Source: Bailinhaonella thermotolerans
GTDB taxonomy: Bacteria; Actinomycetota; Actinomycetes; Streptosporangiales; Streptosporangiaceae
Length of the DNA: 64,000 nucleotides
NCBI RefSeq assembly: GCF_003594875.1
Contig: NZ_QZEY01000007.1
Coordinates: forward strand, 124,001 to 188,000
Reading direction: 5' to 3'
Shown here: in pieces, positions 23,678-32,313 of the stretch
Position numbering within the stretch: position 1 is the first letter of the stretch
How the letters are laid out: each line of letters begins with the position of its first letter
Notes under the pieces: generated by a model
What the model was told of the DNA's origin: nothing
Databases searched by the model: none
Seen by the model: the letters and a program-made list of their open reading frames with translations, nothing else
Translations under genes and position numbers: made by a program

Positions 23678-24829
23678 TCAGCCCTGGGCGGCCTCGCGGG
23701 CCGCGAGCCAGGCGAGGACCTCCTCGGTGTGCTCGCCCAGCCCCGGGGGTGCGGTGTGCCGGGCGGGCGGCGCGCCGTCGACGCGGAGGGCGGGCCCCGG
23801 CAGCTCGATCGGGCCCAGGACCGGGTGGTCCACCGTGATCACCAGCCCCTGCGAGCGGGTCTGGGCCCACTCGTAGACCTCGTCCAGGGTGCGGATCGCG
23901 CCGGCCGGGACGCCCAGGCGGGACAGCTCGGCCAGCCAGTGGGCGCGGTCCATCGTCCGCAGGACCTTCTCCACGTCGGCGATCACCTCGTCGCGCACGG
24001 CGAAGCGGTCGCGGTTGGTGGCGTACCTCGGGTCGTCGATGCCCAGGAGGCCGGCCAGCTTCGCCCACTGCGTCTCGTTGGCCACCGCGATCTGGATCAT
24101 CCCGTCGGCGCAGTGGAACGCCCCGTAGGGGGTGATGGAGGAGTGGTGGTTCCCGGCGGGCCCGGGGACCCGGCCCGCGACCGTCCAGGCGGTGCCGTGG
24201 TAGGCGTGGACGCCGACCACCGAGGCCAGCAGGGACGTGCGCACGACGCGGCCCCGGCCGGTGCGCTCGCGCTCGTAGAGGGCCGCGACCACGCCGTACG
24301 CGCCGTGGAGCCCGGCCAGCAGGTCGGCGATGGACGCCCCCACCCGGTACGGCTCGTCCGGGGAGGGGCCGGTGAGGCTCATGAGGCCCGCCTCGCCCTG
24401 GGCGATCTGGTCGTAGCCGGGCCTGCCGCCCTCGGGCCCGTCGTGGCCGAACCCGGTGATGGACAGCACGACCAGGCGCGGGTTCAGCTCGTGGAGGCGG
24501 GACACCGGGAAGCCGAGGCGGTCCAGGACCCCGGTGCGGAAGTTCTCGATGAGGACGTCGCTCTGCCGTACCAGGCGCTCGATCAGGTCCCGGCCCCCGG
24601 CGGACTTCAGGTCCACCGCGATCGACCGCTTGTTCCGGTTGCAGGACAGGAAGTAGGTGCTGATGTCGTTCTCCGGCCCGACGAACGGCGGTCCCCAGCC
24701 CCGGGACTCGTCGCCGCCCGACGGGTGTTCCACCTTGATCACGAAGGCGCCCAGGTCCCCGAGCAACTGGGCGGCGTGGGGGCCCGCGAGGGCCCGGGAC
24801 AGGTCCAGCACGACGACGTCGTTCAGCAC
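23678..24829 (-). CDS. CaiB/BaiF family (class III) CoA-transferase
   Basis: This 383-residue protein has the family N-terminus VVVLDLSRALAGPHAAQLLGD, the VIKVEHPSGGDESRGWGPP segment, NRNKRSIAVDLK and LIENFRTGVLDRLG. The catalytic aspartate is expected in PGYDQIAQGEAGLMSLTG. It moves CoA between carboxylic acids. GTG 24829 has GGAGG six bases upstream. The carboxyltransferase-like fusion gene follows about 225 bp downstream on the same strand, so an acyl-CoA activation and (de)carboxylation pair is plausible. The acid is unknown; malonate would fit the proposed pyrimidine route but this is speculative. Confidence 0.92.
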   Translation of the reverse strand: MLNDVVVLDLSRALAGPHAAQLLGDLGAFVIKVEHPSGGDESRGWGPPFVGPENDISTYFLSCNRNKRSIAVDLKSAGGRDLIERLVRQSDVLIENFRTGVLDRLGFPVSRLHELNPRLVVLSITGFGHDGPEGGRPGYDQIAQGEAGLMSLTGPSPDEPYRVGASIADLLAGLHGAYGVVAALYERERTGRGRVVRTSLLASVVGVHAYHGTAWTVAGRVPGPAGNHHSSITPYGAFHCADGMIQIAVANETQWAKLAGLLGIDDPRYATNRDRFAVRDEVIADVEKVLRTMDRAHWLAELSRLGVPAGAIRTLDEVYEWAQTRSQGLVITVDHPVLGPIELPGPALRVDGAPPARHTAPPGLGEHTEEVLAWLAAREAAQG

Positions 24830-24910
24830 CGTCAGCCTCCAAAGGGGGTCTGGCGCCAGAGTGCCAGCCCGGGCGGCGGCGGGGCCAGAGGCGCGTGACA
24901 CGATTCCCCG

Positions 24911-25528
24911 ATGGGCGTTATCAACGGCGCGCCGGGGCCTGGCGCCGTCCTGACGTACTCCTGGCTGGCCGGGCGGGTGCGCGCCCTGCCGCCCTCGTGC
25001 GGCCCGGTGCGGCTGGTCGCGGTGGACGGGCCCGGCGGCTCGGGCAAGACCACGTTCGCCGGGCGGCTCGGGCGGGAGCTCGGGGCGCGGGTGGTGCACA
25101 GCGACGACTTCCCGGTCGCCTGGGACGACCCGGTGAGCTGGTTCGGGCTGCTGGAGACGCAGGTGCTCGCGCCGCTGGAGCGCGGGGAGGCCGGCCGGTT
25201 CCGGCGGTGGGACTGGCCGCGCGGGGAGTACGACGGGCCCGTGACCGTGCCCCCGGACCCGGTGCTGGTCGTCGAGGGCGTGAGCACGGCCCGGCGGAGC
25301 GCGGCGGGCCTGATCGCGCTCGCGGTGTGGGTGGAGGCCCCGCGTGAGCTGCGGCTGCGGCGGGCGCTGGCGCGCGACGGGGAGGAGTACCGCGCGCAGT
25401 GGGAGACCTGGGTGAGGGCGGAGGATACCTTCTTCGCCGCCGACGGCACACGCTCCCGCGCCGACCTCCTCGTGGACGGGGACCCGCGCGTCCCCCACGA
25501 TCCCGAGAAGGAGTTTGTCCTCCGCTGA
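24911..25528 (+). CDS. Uridine kinase-like P-loop kinase
   Basis: This 205-residue protein has Walker A VDGPGGSGKTTFAGRL (about residues 38-53), a DDFPVAWDDP segment where uridine/phosphoribulokinase-like enzymes bind substrate, and VLVVEGVSTARR as the Walker B-like strand. Enzymes of this group phosphorylate nucleosides or small alcohols; the lid and base-recognition loops are too divergent to name the substrate. It is divergent from the CoA-transferase gene with about 80 bp between starts. Confidence 0.8.
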   Translation: MGVINGAPGPGAVLTYSWLAGRVRALPPSCGPVRLVAVDGPGGSGKTTFAGRLGRELGARVVHSDDFPVAWDDPVSWFGLLETQVLAPLERGEAGRFRRWDWPRGEYDGPVTVPPDPVLVVEGVSTARRSAAGLIALAVWVEAPRELRLRRALARDGEEYRAQWETWVRAEDTFFAADGTRSRADLLVDGDPRVPHDPEKEFVLR

Positions 25529-25595
25529 ATCAGGGTTGACCGGGCGCTCTCCTGGGGAAACGCTCTGTTATCAGTAATCACGGAGGGTAATCGAG

Positions 25596-26081
25596 ATGTC
25601 GAAGCACCGTAAATATCCCAGCTTGCGCGCCCGGCTGGCCGGCATCCTGATACTCGGCTCCTCCCTCGCGACCGCCGCCGCCCTCGGTCACGCGGGGGAC
25701 CAGTCCAGCCGGCAGGCGTCCGGGCGTTCGGGGAACGCCTCCCTGGCCGCCTCCACCCGCCCCACGCTCGCCGCTCCCCCGACCCGCGCCGAGCTGACGC
25801 GCGCCACCGAGCTGCTGATCGCCCACCCCAAGCTGGGCCGGAGCGTGGCCAAGGCGTACAAGGAGGCCACCGGCGAGAAGCTGGACTCGGCCGCCGACCT
25901 GCGGCCCCAGGGTTCCCTGTTCCACGCGGCCCAGCTCCGCAAGACCAACGAGGACCTGGCGGCGTGCGGCAGCCAGCGCTGCGTCCAGCTCTTCGTCCGC
26001 CTCCCCGACGGGAGCTGGGCCGAGACCGACCGCGTCGTCGTCAACCTCGCCAGGTCCAAGGTCGAGCGGCTGAAGTGGTGA
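25596..26081 (+). CDS. Secreted protein of unknown function
   Basis: This 161-residue protein has a classical signal peptide: a basic start (MSKHRKYPSLRAR), a hydrophobic core LAGILILGSSLATAAAL and a probable cleavage near GHAGD. The mature part has a Ser/Thr/Ala-rich stretch and a helical segment (IAHPKLGRSVAKAYKEATG). A CGSQRC cysteine pair and an edge-strand-like VQLFVRLPDGSW follow. No family is recognised. GGAGG lies upstream of the ATG. A hairpin overlaps its stop codon. Confidence 0.75.
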   Translation: MSKHRKYPSLRARLAGILILGSSLATAAALGHAGDQSSRQASGRSGNASLAASTRPTLAAPPTRAELTRATELLIAHPKLGRSVAKAYKEATGEKLDSAADLRPQGSLFHAAQLRKTNEDLAACGSQRCVQLFVRLPDGSWAETDRVVVNLARSKVERLKW

Positions 26082-26098
26082 CCCGTCAGGCGGGTCAC
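26078..26098 (+). terminator. Hairpin at the end of the secreted-protein gene
   Basis: GTGACCCG and CGGGTCAC pair across an 8-bp stem with a 5-nt loop, starting inside the stop codon. GTGACCCGTCAGG is repeated 30 nt later, giving a second half-hairpin before the convergent hyuB end. Confidence 0.55.
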
Positions 26099-26143
26099 GG
26101 ATGCGGGTGACCCGTCAGGGCGGATCGCGGAAGTGGTGAGCGG

Positions 26144-27979
26144 TCAGGGCAGGTCCACGGCGGGGTACGGCAGGCCGCCGGACAGCCGCGCGTAGCCGGG
26201 GCCGCGGTCGAAGAACGGGCGCGCGGCCGGGCGGGCCGCGCGCAGCCGCGCCCGCTCGGCCGCGGTGGCGTCCGCGTCCGCCTCGCCGTCCGCGGTGAGG
26301 ATCACGCCGTAGTCGGCGCGGGCGCCGCCCGCCGAGACCTTGCCGTCGCGGACGTCGGCGGCCACCCTCGCGGGGTCGCGGTCGAGCGGGTCGCCCCAGC
26401 CGCCGCCCCCGGTCGTCCGGATGCGGATGACCTGCCCGGCGCGCACCGGCTCGCCGTCCACCAGGCCCTCCATCTCGCGCCCGTCGATCGTGACGCGGAA
26501 CGGCCGCCCGGCCGCGCCGCCGTTCACGCCCCAGCAGGACAGGATGGACCGGTCGGCGATGGACATGTAGCGGGCGTCCTCCAGCATGCGGATGTGCTTG
26601 TCGTAGCCGAGCCCGCCGCGGTACTCCCCCGGCCCGCCCGAGTCCACGGCCAGCCCGAGCCGCTCCACCCGCAGCGGCCAGCGCGCCTCGGCGAACTCCA
26701 CCGGGATGTTCCGCGAGTCCGGCACCACGTGGATCGTGTCCTCCCCGTCGGCGTACCACCGGCCGCCCGAGCCCCCGCCCAGGACCTCGCGCATCAGGTA
26801 CGGCGTCCCGCCCGCCTCGCCGTACACGCCGGTGTAGCGGATGGTCTCCTGGTCGGCCGGCATGCGCCCGCCGGTGGCCTTGGCCAGGACCCCGGCGAGC
26901 ACGCCGAGCAGGCGCAGGATGACGAACGTGCGGGCGTTGGTGGGGGCCGGGAAGACCGGGGTGAGCAGGGTGCCCTTCTCCGGGAAGACCATCTCGATGA
27001 GGGGGACGACGCCCTCGTTGACGTCGAGCTCGGCCATGTGCTCGGGGGTGTCGGCGAGGTTGCGCAGCACGGGCGCCAGCCACTTCTTCAGGAACACGCC
27101 GTCGGCGTAGTCGCCCGCGTGGTTGATCGGACCCTTGGCCTGCGGCGACGTGCCGGTGAAGTCGATGATCAGCTTGTCGCCCGCCCGGGTGAGCGTGATT
27201 CGCTGGGTGTGCAGGCGCGGCTCGTCCACGCCGTCGTGCTCGGCGTAGTCCTCCCAGACGTACACGCCCTCGGGGATCTTCGACAGCAGCTCCCTGCGGA
27301 ACGTCTCGGTGGTCTTGGCGATGATCGCGTCGAAGCAGCGCTCGACGGGCGCCCTGCCGTACCGCTCGAACAGCTCGGCGAGCCGCCGCGCGCCCATCAG
27401 GCACGCCGAGCACTCGGCGTCGAGGTCCCCGGCCAGGGAGTCGGGCATGCGGGAGTTGCGGGTCATGATCCGCAGCGCGGCCTCGTTGGGCACGCCCCGG
27501 TCCCGCAGCCGGATCGGGGGGACCATCAGGCCCTCCTCGAAGACGCTGGTCGCGTGGGAGGGCATCGAGCCGGGCACGGAGCCGCCGATGTCGTCGTGGT
27601 GCCCGAACGCCTGCACGAACGCGACGACCTCGCCCCGGTGGAACACCGGCACGGTCACGCACAGGTCCGGCAGGTGGCCGATCCCGCCCTCGGAGAGGTA
27701 GACGTCGTTGTGGAAGTAGACGTCCCCCTCGTTCATGGTCCCCACGGGGAAGTCGCGGACGACGGGCTGGACGAGCGCGGAGTACGACCGGCCGGTCAGC
27801 TTGCGCAGCCGCACGTCGTGGATGCCGGCGCGGAAGTCGTGCGCGTCCCTGATCATCGGGGAGCGGGCGGTGCGCGCGATCGCGGTCTCGACCTCGCGCT
27901 CGACCGACGCCAGCGTGCCCTCGACGATCTCCACGAGCACGGGGTCCGGCCGGTCTCCGCCGGGGAGTGTGTCAGTCAC
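26144..27979 (-). CDS. hyuB: N-methylhydantoinase B / oxoprolinase beta subunit
   Basis: This 611-residue HyuB-family protein is full length. Landmarks are SPMIRDAHDFRAGIHD, FPVGTMNEGDVYFHNDVYLS, AFVQAFGHHDDIGG, the substrate-side GTSPQAKGPINH and the C-terminal TTGGGGWGDPLDRDP. With HyuA it forms an ATP-dependent amidohydrolase that opens hydantoin- or 5-oxoproline-type lactams. Carboxylases in the same superfamily act on acetone or acetophenone but usually have a third subunit, absent here. The GTG start overlaps the hyuA stop by 8 nt. Confidence 0.92.
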   Translation of the reverse strand: MTDTLPGGDRPDPVLVEIVEGTLASVEREVETAIARTARSPMIRDAHDFRAGIHDVRLRKLTGRSYSALVQPVVRDFPVGTMNEGDVYFHNDVYLSEGGIGHLPDLCVTVPVFHRGEVVAFVQAFGHHDDIGGSVPGSMPSHATSVFEEGLMVPPIRLRDRGVPNEAALRIMTRNSRMPDSLAGDLDAECSACLMGARRLAELFERYGRAPVERCFDAIIAKTTETFRRELLSKIPEGVYVWEDYAEHDGVDEPRLHTQRITLTRAGDKLIIDFTGTSPQAKGPINHAGDYADGVFLKKWLAPVLRNLADTPEHMAELDVNEGVVPLIEMVFPEKGTLLTPVFPAPTNARTFVILRLLGVLAGVLAKATGGRMPADQETIRYTGVYGEAGGTPYLMREVLGGGSGGRWYADGEDTIHVVPDSRNIPVEFAEARWPLRVERLGLAVDSGGPGEYRGGLGYDKHIRMLEDARYMSIADRSILSCWGVNGGAAGRPFRVTIDGREMEGLVDGEPVRAGQVIRIRTTGGGGWGDPLDRDPARVAADVRDGKVSAGGARADYGVILTADGEADADATAAERARLRAARPAARPFFDRGPGYARLSGGLPYPAVDLP

Positions 27980-29987
27980 GGGTCACCACCAGGTTCGCGT
28001 GGTCGTCCACCCGGGCGCGGAAGCCGGGGTGGACCGGCAGGGTCGAGCCGAACTCCTCCACGATCGCCGGGCCGCGGACCACGTCGCCGGGCCCCAGGTC
28101 CGCGCGCCGGTGGACCGGCGTGTCCACCCAGCCGCCCGCGAAGAACGCCCGCCGTACGGCCGGGGCCGCCGGGGGCCCCTCGCGGCGGGGCGGCCGGCGC
28201 AGCCTCGGGCGGGAGATCGGGCCGACGCCGGAGACCCGCAGGTTCACCCACTCCACGCGGTGCCGGGGGTCGTCGCGGTAGCCGTACCCGTAGAGCCGTT
28301 CGTGGGCCTCGTGGAACCTCGCCGTCACGGTCTCCCGCCACCGCGCGTCCACGGGACCGGCGGGGGCCGGGACGCGGACCTCGTACGCCTGGCCGTGGTA
28401 GCGCAGGTCGGCCTCGCGCAGGTACACGTGGCGCTCGCGCGGGAAGCCCTCCCGGCCGAGGGCGCCGGCGGCCAGCGCCTCCAGCTCAGCCAAGATCGCC
28501 TCCGCGCGGGCGGGGTCGAGGTCGTCGGTGACGTACGTCCGGACGTAGTCGTTCTTGACGTCCACGGTGAGCAGCCCGAACGCGGAGACCGTGCCGGGGC
28601 TCGCGGGGACCAGGACGGCGGGCGGGCCGAGGATGTCGATCAGGCGGCAGGCGGCCAGCGGGCCGGAGCCGCCGAAGACGACCATGGGGAAGTCGCGCAC
28701 GTCGAGGCCGCGGCGCACGGTGACCTGGCGGATGGCGTTGGCCTGGTTCCAGGCGTTGATCTCCAGGACGCCGGTGGCGGCGCGCTCGGGGGCGAGGCCG
28801 AGCCCGCCCGCCAGCGCCTCGATCCCCTCCCGCGCCGCGTCCGGGTCGAGGGGGATCCCGCCGCCGAGCAGGCGGGGCGGGACGCCGCCGAGCATGACGT
28901 GGGCGTCGGTGACCGTGGGCTCGGCGCCGCCCCTCCGGTAGCACATCGGGCCGGGGTCGGCCCCGGCTGATCTGGGGCCGACCTTGAGCGTGCCCTCGGG
29001 CGAGATCCACGCGACGGACCCGCCGCCCGCGCCCACGGTGACGATGTCGATCATCGGGATCTTGCAGGGGTAACGCCCGACCCCGCCCTCGGTGGTGATC
29101 GCGGGCTCGCCGTCCTGGACGATCGCGACGTCGGTCGAGGTCCCGCCGCCGTCCAGGGTGATCACACTGTCGTACCCGGCGGTGCGGGCGATCAGCGCGG
29201 CCCCGAGCGCGCCGGCGGCCGGGCCGGAGAGCACCGTGGTGATCGGCTGGCGGGCGACCTCGCGCGCGGAGAGCATCCCGCCGTTGGACTTCATCACGTG
29301 GAGCGGCCGGTCCAGCTCGGCCGCGATCCGCCCGATGTACCGCGACATGTGCGGCTTCACCGCGGCGTCCACCAGCGTGGTGACGGCCCGTTCGTACTCC
29401 CGGTACTCCCGCAGCACCTCGCTGGAGATCGACACCGCCACCCCCGGGCACTCCCGCGCCAGCACCTCCCGCATCCGCTCCTCGTGCGCGGGGTCGGCGT
29501 AGGAGTGCAGGAAGCACACCCCCACGGCGCCGACCCCGAGCTCCCGGAACTCCCGCGCGACCCGCACCGCGCCCTCGTCGTCGAACGGCCGGACCTCCCG
29601 CCCCCGGTGATCGAGCCGCCCGCCCACGCCCCGGACCAGCCGGACCGGCACGATCCGCTCCGGCTTGACCCAGAAGTAGGAGTTCCCGTACCCGTCGGGC
29701 ACGCTCTGCCGCCCGATCTCCAGCAGGAACTCGAACCCCTCCGTCGTGACGAACCCGAGCCCCCCGACCCGCCCCTCCAGCAACCGGTTGGTGGCCACGG
29801 TCGTCCCATGGCACACCGCCCCGACCTCCCCGGCCTCCCCGCCCGCCCATCTCAGCCCCGCGAGGAACGCCACCGCCGGATCCTCCGGCGTCGAGGGCGT
29901 CTTGGTGACCCGCACCTCCCCGGTCCCCTCGTCGAACGCCACCACGTCCGTGAACGTCCCCCCGGTGTCCACCCCAACCCGAATCAT
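27972..29987 (-). CDS. hyuA: N-methylhydantoinase A / oxoprolinase alpha subunit
   Basis: This 671-residue protein has an N-terminal actin-like ATPase start (RVGVDTGGTFTDVVAFD), a second phosphate loop (VITLDGGGTSTDVAIVQDG) and GAGGGSVAWISPEG. The C-terminal half has FGGSGPLAACRLIDILG. It hydrolyses ATP to drive opening of a cyclic amide together with HyuB. ATG 29987 is preferred because GGAGGC lies directly upstream; the nine extra codons of a longer frame are Gly-rich. The 185-bp gap to the next divergent gene is C-rich and carries one GCCGTACGGC. No hydantoin racemase or carbamoylase is adjacent, so substrate is open. Confidence 0.92.
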   Translation of the reverse strand: MIRVGVDTGGTFTDVVAFDEGTGEVRVTKTPSTPEDPAVAFLAGLRWAGGEAGEVGAVCHGTTVATNRLLEGRVGGLGFVTTEGFEFLLEIGRQSVPDGYGNSYFWVKPERIVPVRLVRGVGGRLDHRGREVRPFDDEGAVRVAREFRELGVGAVGVCFLHSYADPAHEERMREVLARECPGVAVSISSEVLREYREYERAVTTLVDAAVKPHMSRYIGRIAAELDRPLHVMKSNGGMLSAREVARQPITTVLSGPAAGALGAALIARTAGYDSVITLDGGGTSTDVAIVQDGEPAITTEGGVGRYPCKIPMIDIVTVGAGGGSVAWISPEGTLKVGPRSAGADPGPMCYRRGGAEPTVTDAHVMLGGVPPRLLGGGIPLDPDAAREGIEALAGGLGLAPERAATGVLEINAWNQANAIRQVTVRRGLDVRDFPMVVFGGSGPLAACRLIDILGPPAVLVPASPGTVSAFGLLTVDVKNDYVRTYVTDDLDPARAEAILAELEALAAGALGREGFPRERHVYLREADLRYHGQAYEVRVPAPAGPVDARWRETVTARFHEAHERLYGYGYRDDPRHRVEWVNLRVSGVGPISRPRLRRPPRREGPPAAPAVRRAFFAGGWVDTPVHRRADLGPGDVVRGPAIVEEFGSTLPVHPGFRARVDDHANLVVTRD

Positions 29988-30110
29988 GCCTCCACCCTGA
30001 CCCACCACCCCCACCCCCGCCCCGGCGATCCCTGCCCACCCCCACCCCCCACCGTGGTCACCCCTGACCCCACCCCCAGCTCACCCCCCTCCCCCGCCGC
30101 CCACGCGCCC

Positions 30111-30120
30111 GCCGTACGGC
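30111..30120. repeat. GCCGTACGGC decamer upstream of an unknown gene
   Basis: This is an exact copy in the divergent gap between hyuA and the next plus-strand gene, about 50 nt before that gene's start. Confidence 0.7.
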
Positions 30121-30172
30121 ATGAGCCCGCGGGCCCGCGCGCGCCGTGCCGGGATCCGGGCGAGGGAGATCG

Positions 30173-30748
30173 ATGCCGGGCGGAGATCATGAGGGGATGG
30201 ATCTCGACGTGGTCTTCACGGGCCGGGGGCTCGTTCTCCCCGCGGGGCAGAGGGGCCTTCCTGGGCTTCCGGAAGACGGGGAGGTCCGCCTGGAGGACAT
30301 CCGTGACGCGGACCCGGACGCCGCCCCGCCGGAGGTCCGCACCGCCGGCGGGCTGACGCTCTTCGTGACGGCCCTCCAGCGCCGGGAGCTCACGGCCTTC
30401 TGCGGAAGGCACGCGGTCCCCCTCCGGCGGCGTCCCGACGTCTGGGCGGACCTGCTGGGTCCCTTCCTCGACACCGAGGAGACCGCCGGGCAGCGGACCG
30501 CGGCCCTGGAGCGCCTGAGCGCGATCGGCCTGGACGAGGCCCGCGTGACCCGGATACGGGAGCGCGTGGCCCCGCTGATGATCGCCTACAACGCCCTCCA
30601 CTGGGACTGGCACCACCTCGGGCTGTGCGATCTCCTCGACGCGGCGGCCGCTCCCTGGATTCCCGAGCGTGTGCGGCGCGGGCTCGGCGACCTCGGCGAG
30701 TTCCGCGTCTGGGCGATGCGGATCGCCGACATCCCCACCGCCCCCTGA
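30173..30748 (+). CDS. Unknown soluble protein
   Basis: I do not recognise this 191-residue protein. It has an acidic strand-rich first third (GEVRLEDIRDADPDAAPPEV) and then helices with LFVTALQRRELTAFC, IAYNALHWDWHHLGLCDLL and FRVWAMRIADIP. His, Trp and Asp in HWDWHHLG could form a metal or cofactor site, but this is only suggestive. ATG 30173 has GAGGGAG 5-6 nt upstream; ATG 30197 is a possible later start. It shares no operon with neighbours. Confidence 0.65.
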   Translation: MPGGDHEGMDLDVVFTGRGLVLPAGQRGLPGLPEDGEVRLEDIRDADPDAAPPEVRTAGGLTLFVTALQRRELTAFCGRHAVPLRRRPDVWADLLGPFLDTEETAGQRTAALERLSAIGLDEARVTRIRERVAPLMIAYNALHWDWHHLGLCDLLDAAAAPWIPERVRRGLGDLGEFRVWAMRIADIPTAP

Positions 30749-30755
30749 GCGTCCC

Positions 30756-30790
30756 GCCGTACGGCCCCGGGCCCTCGCCCGCCGTACGGC
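30756..30790. repeat. Two GCCGTACGGC decamers at a gene 3' end
   Basis: Exact copies lie at 30756-30765 and 30781-30790, immediately after the stop of the preceding gene and before the lipB promoter. Confidence 0.75.
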
Positions 30791-30846
30791 GGGGGCGTGG
30801 GGGTTCTGGTGGGGGTTCTCTCGGAAGTGCGGGGCGGGTGGGGGCG

Positions 30847-30852
30847 TAGGGT
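30847..30852 (+). promoter_or_regulatory. -10 box for lipB (leaderless)
   Basis: TAGGGT lies 6 nt before the GTG of lipB and no ribosome binding site is present between them. Confidence 0.4.
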
Positions 30853-30858
30853 CGGGAT

Positions 30859-31533
30859 GTGAGGTATGTGGGGAATGGGCTGAGCGGGCTGGAGCGGGTG
30901 GACCTCGGGGAGGTTCCGTACGGCGAGGCCGTCGCGGCCATGGCGGAGTGGGTGCGGGAGCGGCGGGAAGGGGAGGCCGGGGATCGGCTGTTCCTGCTGG
31001 AGCATCCGGCGGTGATCACTTATGGGACGCGAACGCCGCCGGCCGAGTTGCCGGCGCGGACGGGGATACCGGTGGTGGAGGTCGACCGGGGCGGGCAGGC
31101 GACCTATCACGGGCCGGGGCAGCTCGTCGGGTACCTCGTGGTGGACCTGCGGGAGCGGGGGCCCGCGGACGTGGTGCGGTGGGTGGAGAACGCGCTGATC
31201 GCGGCGCTGGGGACGCTGGGCTTCCCGGCGATCCGGCGGGACACGCCCCGGGGCGGGCAGAGCCTCGTGGGGGTGTGGACGCCGGACCTGAAGAAGATCG
31301 CGTCCATCGGGATGCGGATCAGGGGCGGGGTGACCAGCCACGGGTTCGCCCTGAACGTGGATCCCGACCTGGGGGTCTTCGACACGTTCGTCGCGTGCGG
31401 GCTGCCGGAGGCGCCGATGACCTCGCTGGCCGAGCAGGCGGCGGCGCTGGGCAGGCCCGCGCCCGCCGAGGACGAGGTGCGCGACGCGGTGGCCGCCGCG
31501 TTCGGGGCCACCGCCCGCGCCGGGGCGCGCTAG
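30859..31533 (+). CDS. lipB: Lipoyl(octanoyl) transferase
   Basis: This 224-residue LipB has LEHPAVITYGTR, the signature VDRGGQATYHGPGQLVGYLV, the active-site lysine in DLKKIASIGMRI and the acyl-thioester cysteine in TFVACGLPEAPMTSL. It moves octanoate from acyl carrier protein to lipoyl domains; LipA then adds sulfur. lipA often follows in actinobacteria but is not here, since the next gene is convergent and overlaps the lipB stop by 4 nt. GTG start. Confidence 0.96.
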   Translation: MRYVGNGLSGLERVDLGEVPYGEAVAAMAEWVRERREGEAGDRLFLLEHPAVITYGTRTPPAELPARTGIPVVEVDRGGQATYHGPGQLVGYLVVDLRERGPADVVRWVENALIAALGTLGFPAIRRDTPRGGQSLVGVWTPDLKKIASIGMRIRGGVTSHGFALNVDPDLGVFDTFVACGLPEAPMTSLAEQAAALGRPAPAEDEVRDAVAAAFGATARAGAR

Positions 31534-32168
31534 AAGGCCGCGACGGTCGCCGGGGCGCGTTCGGCCCGGCTCAGGGCGCGGAGGACGGCGACCGGGCCGT
31601 GGCGGCGTACGGCCAGGCGGGCCAGCAGGTCCACGACCCGCTCGGTGGCGGCGGCGGGCAGGGGCGGGGTGGGCAGGTCCACGCTGACCGCGAGGTCGTC
31701 GCAGTGCACCGCCATCTCCAGGGTCCGCGTGAGCAGCAGGTCGTCCAGCCGCAGCGACCACGAGTCCCACAGCGGGATGTGCACCGCGCGGTTCTCGGCT
31801 CCGGGCAGGACCTCGCCCAGCTCCTCCAGCGCCGCCTCGACCCGCGCGGACAGCGCCCCGGGCCCGTCGGCGGCCAGCCGGTCGCCCCCGCCCCGGATGC
31901 GCAGGTTGATCTCGTCGTCGATGTCCGCCTCGATCCAGCGCACGCGCGCGTAGTGCCCCATCACCGGCACGGTCTCGTGAACGGGCGCCGGCCCCGCCAT
32001 CGCCTCGGGGACGACCAGCACCTGGTACGCCAGATGCCCCGCGAGCCCCCCGACCGTGAACCTCGGCAGCGCGCTCGGCTCGTCCCACGCCGACACCACG
32101 GCCGGCTCCCGCAGCAACCCCGCCGACACCCGCGCCGCCGCCAGGAAGTCCTCCCGGATCCCGCCCAT
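31530..32168 (-). CDS. Mycothiol-dependent maleylpyruvate isomerase-like protein
   Basis: This 212-residue DinB-fold protein has TVGGLAGHLAYQVLVVPEAM near the N-terminus and LTRTLEMAVHCDDLAVSVDL near the end. Its His and Glu-x3-His pattern matches the metal ligands of the mycothiol-dependent maleylpyruvate isomerase N-terminal domain. Most family members in actinobacteria have unknown thiol-linked reactions. ATG 32168 is chosen since the family starts just there. It is convergent with lipB, sharing the stop region. Confidence 0.8.
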   Translation of the reverse strand: MGGIREDFLAAARVSAGLLREPAVVSAWDEPSALPRFTVGGLAGHLAYQVLVVPEAMAGPAPVHETVPVMGHYARVRWIEADIDDEINLRIRGGGDRLAADGPGALSARVEAALEELGEVLPGAENRAVHIPLWDSWSLRLDDLLLTRTLEMAVHCDDLAVSVDLPTPPLPAAATERVVDLLARLAVRRHGPVAVLRALSRAERAPATVAAF

Positions 32169-32270
32169 CCCGCACCCCCTCCATCCCGACCCGTCCCCCC
32201 GACCGTGACACCCCCACCACCCCGCATCCAGGTCCAATCGCCGGTCAATTGGCCTCAGATTCCGCCGGTC

Positions 32271-32280
32271 GCCGTACGGC
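32271..32280. repeat. GCCGTACGGC decamer
   Basis: This exact copy lies in the 145-bp gap downstream of the SDR gene and upstream of the mycothiol-enzyme start. Nothing else was seen in this gap. Confidence 0.7.
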
Positions 32281-32313
32281 GAGCGCTGACCTCGGGCTCC
32301 ACGGGGGCCGACG

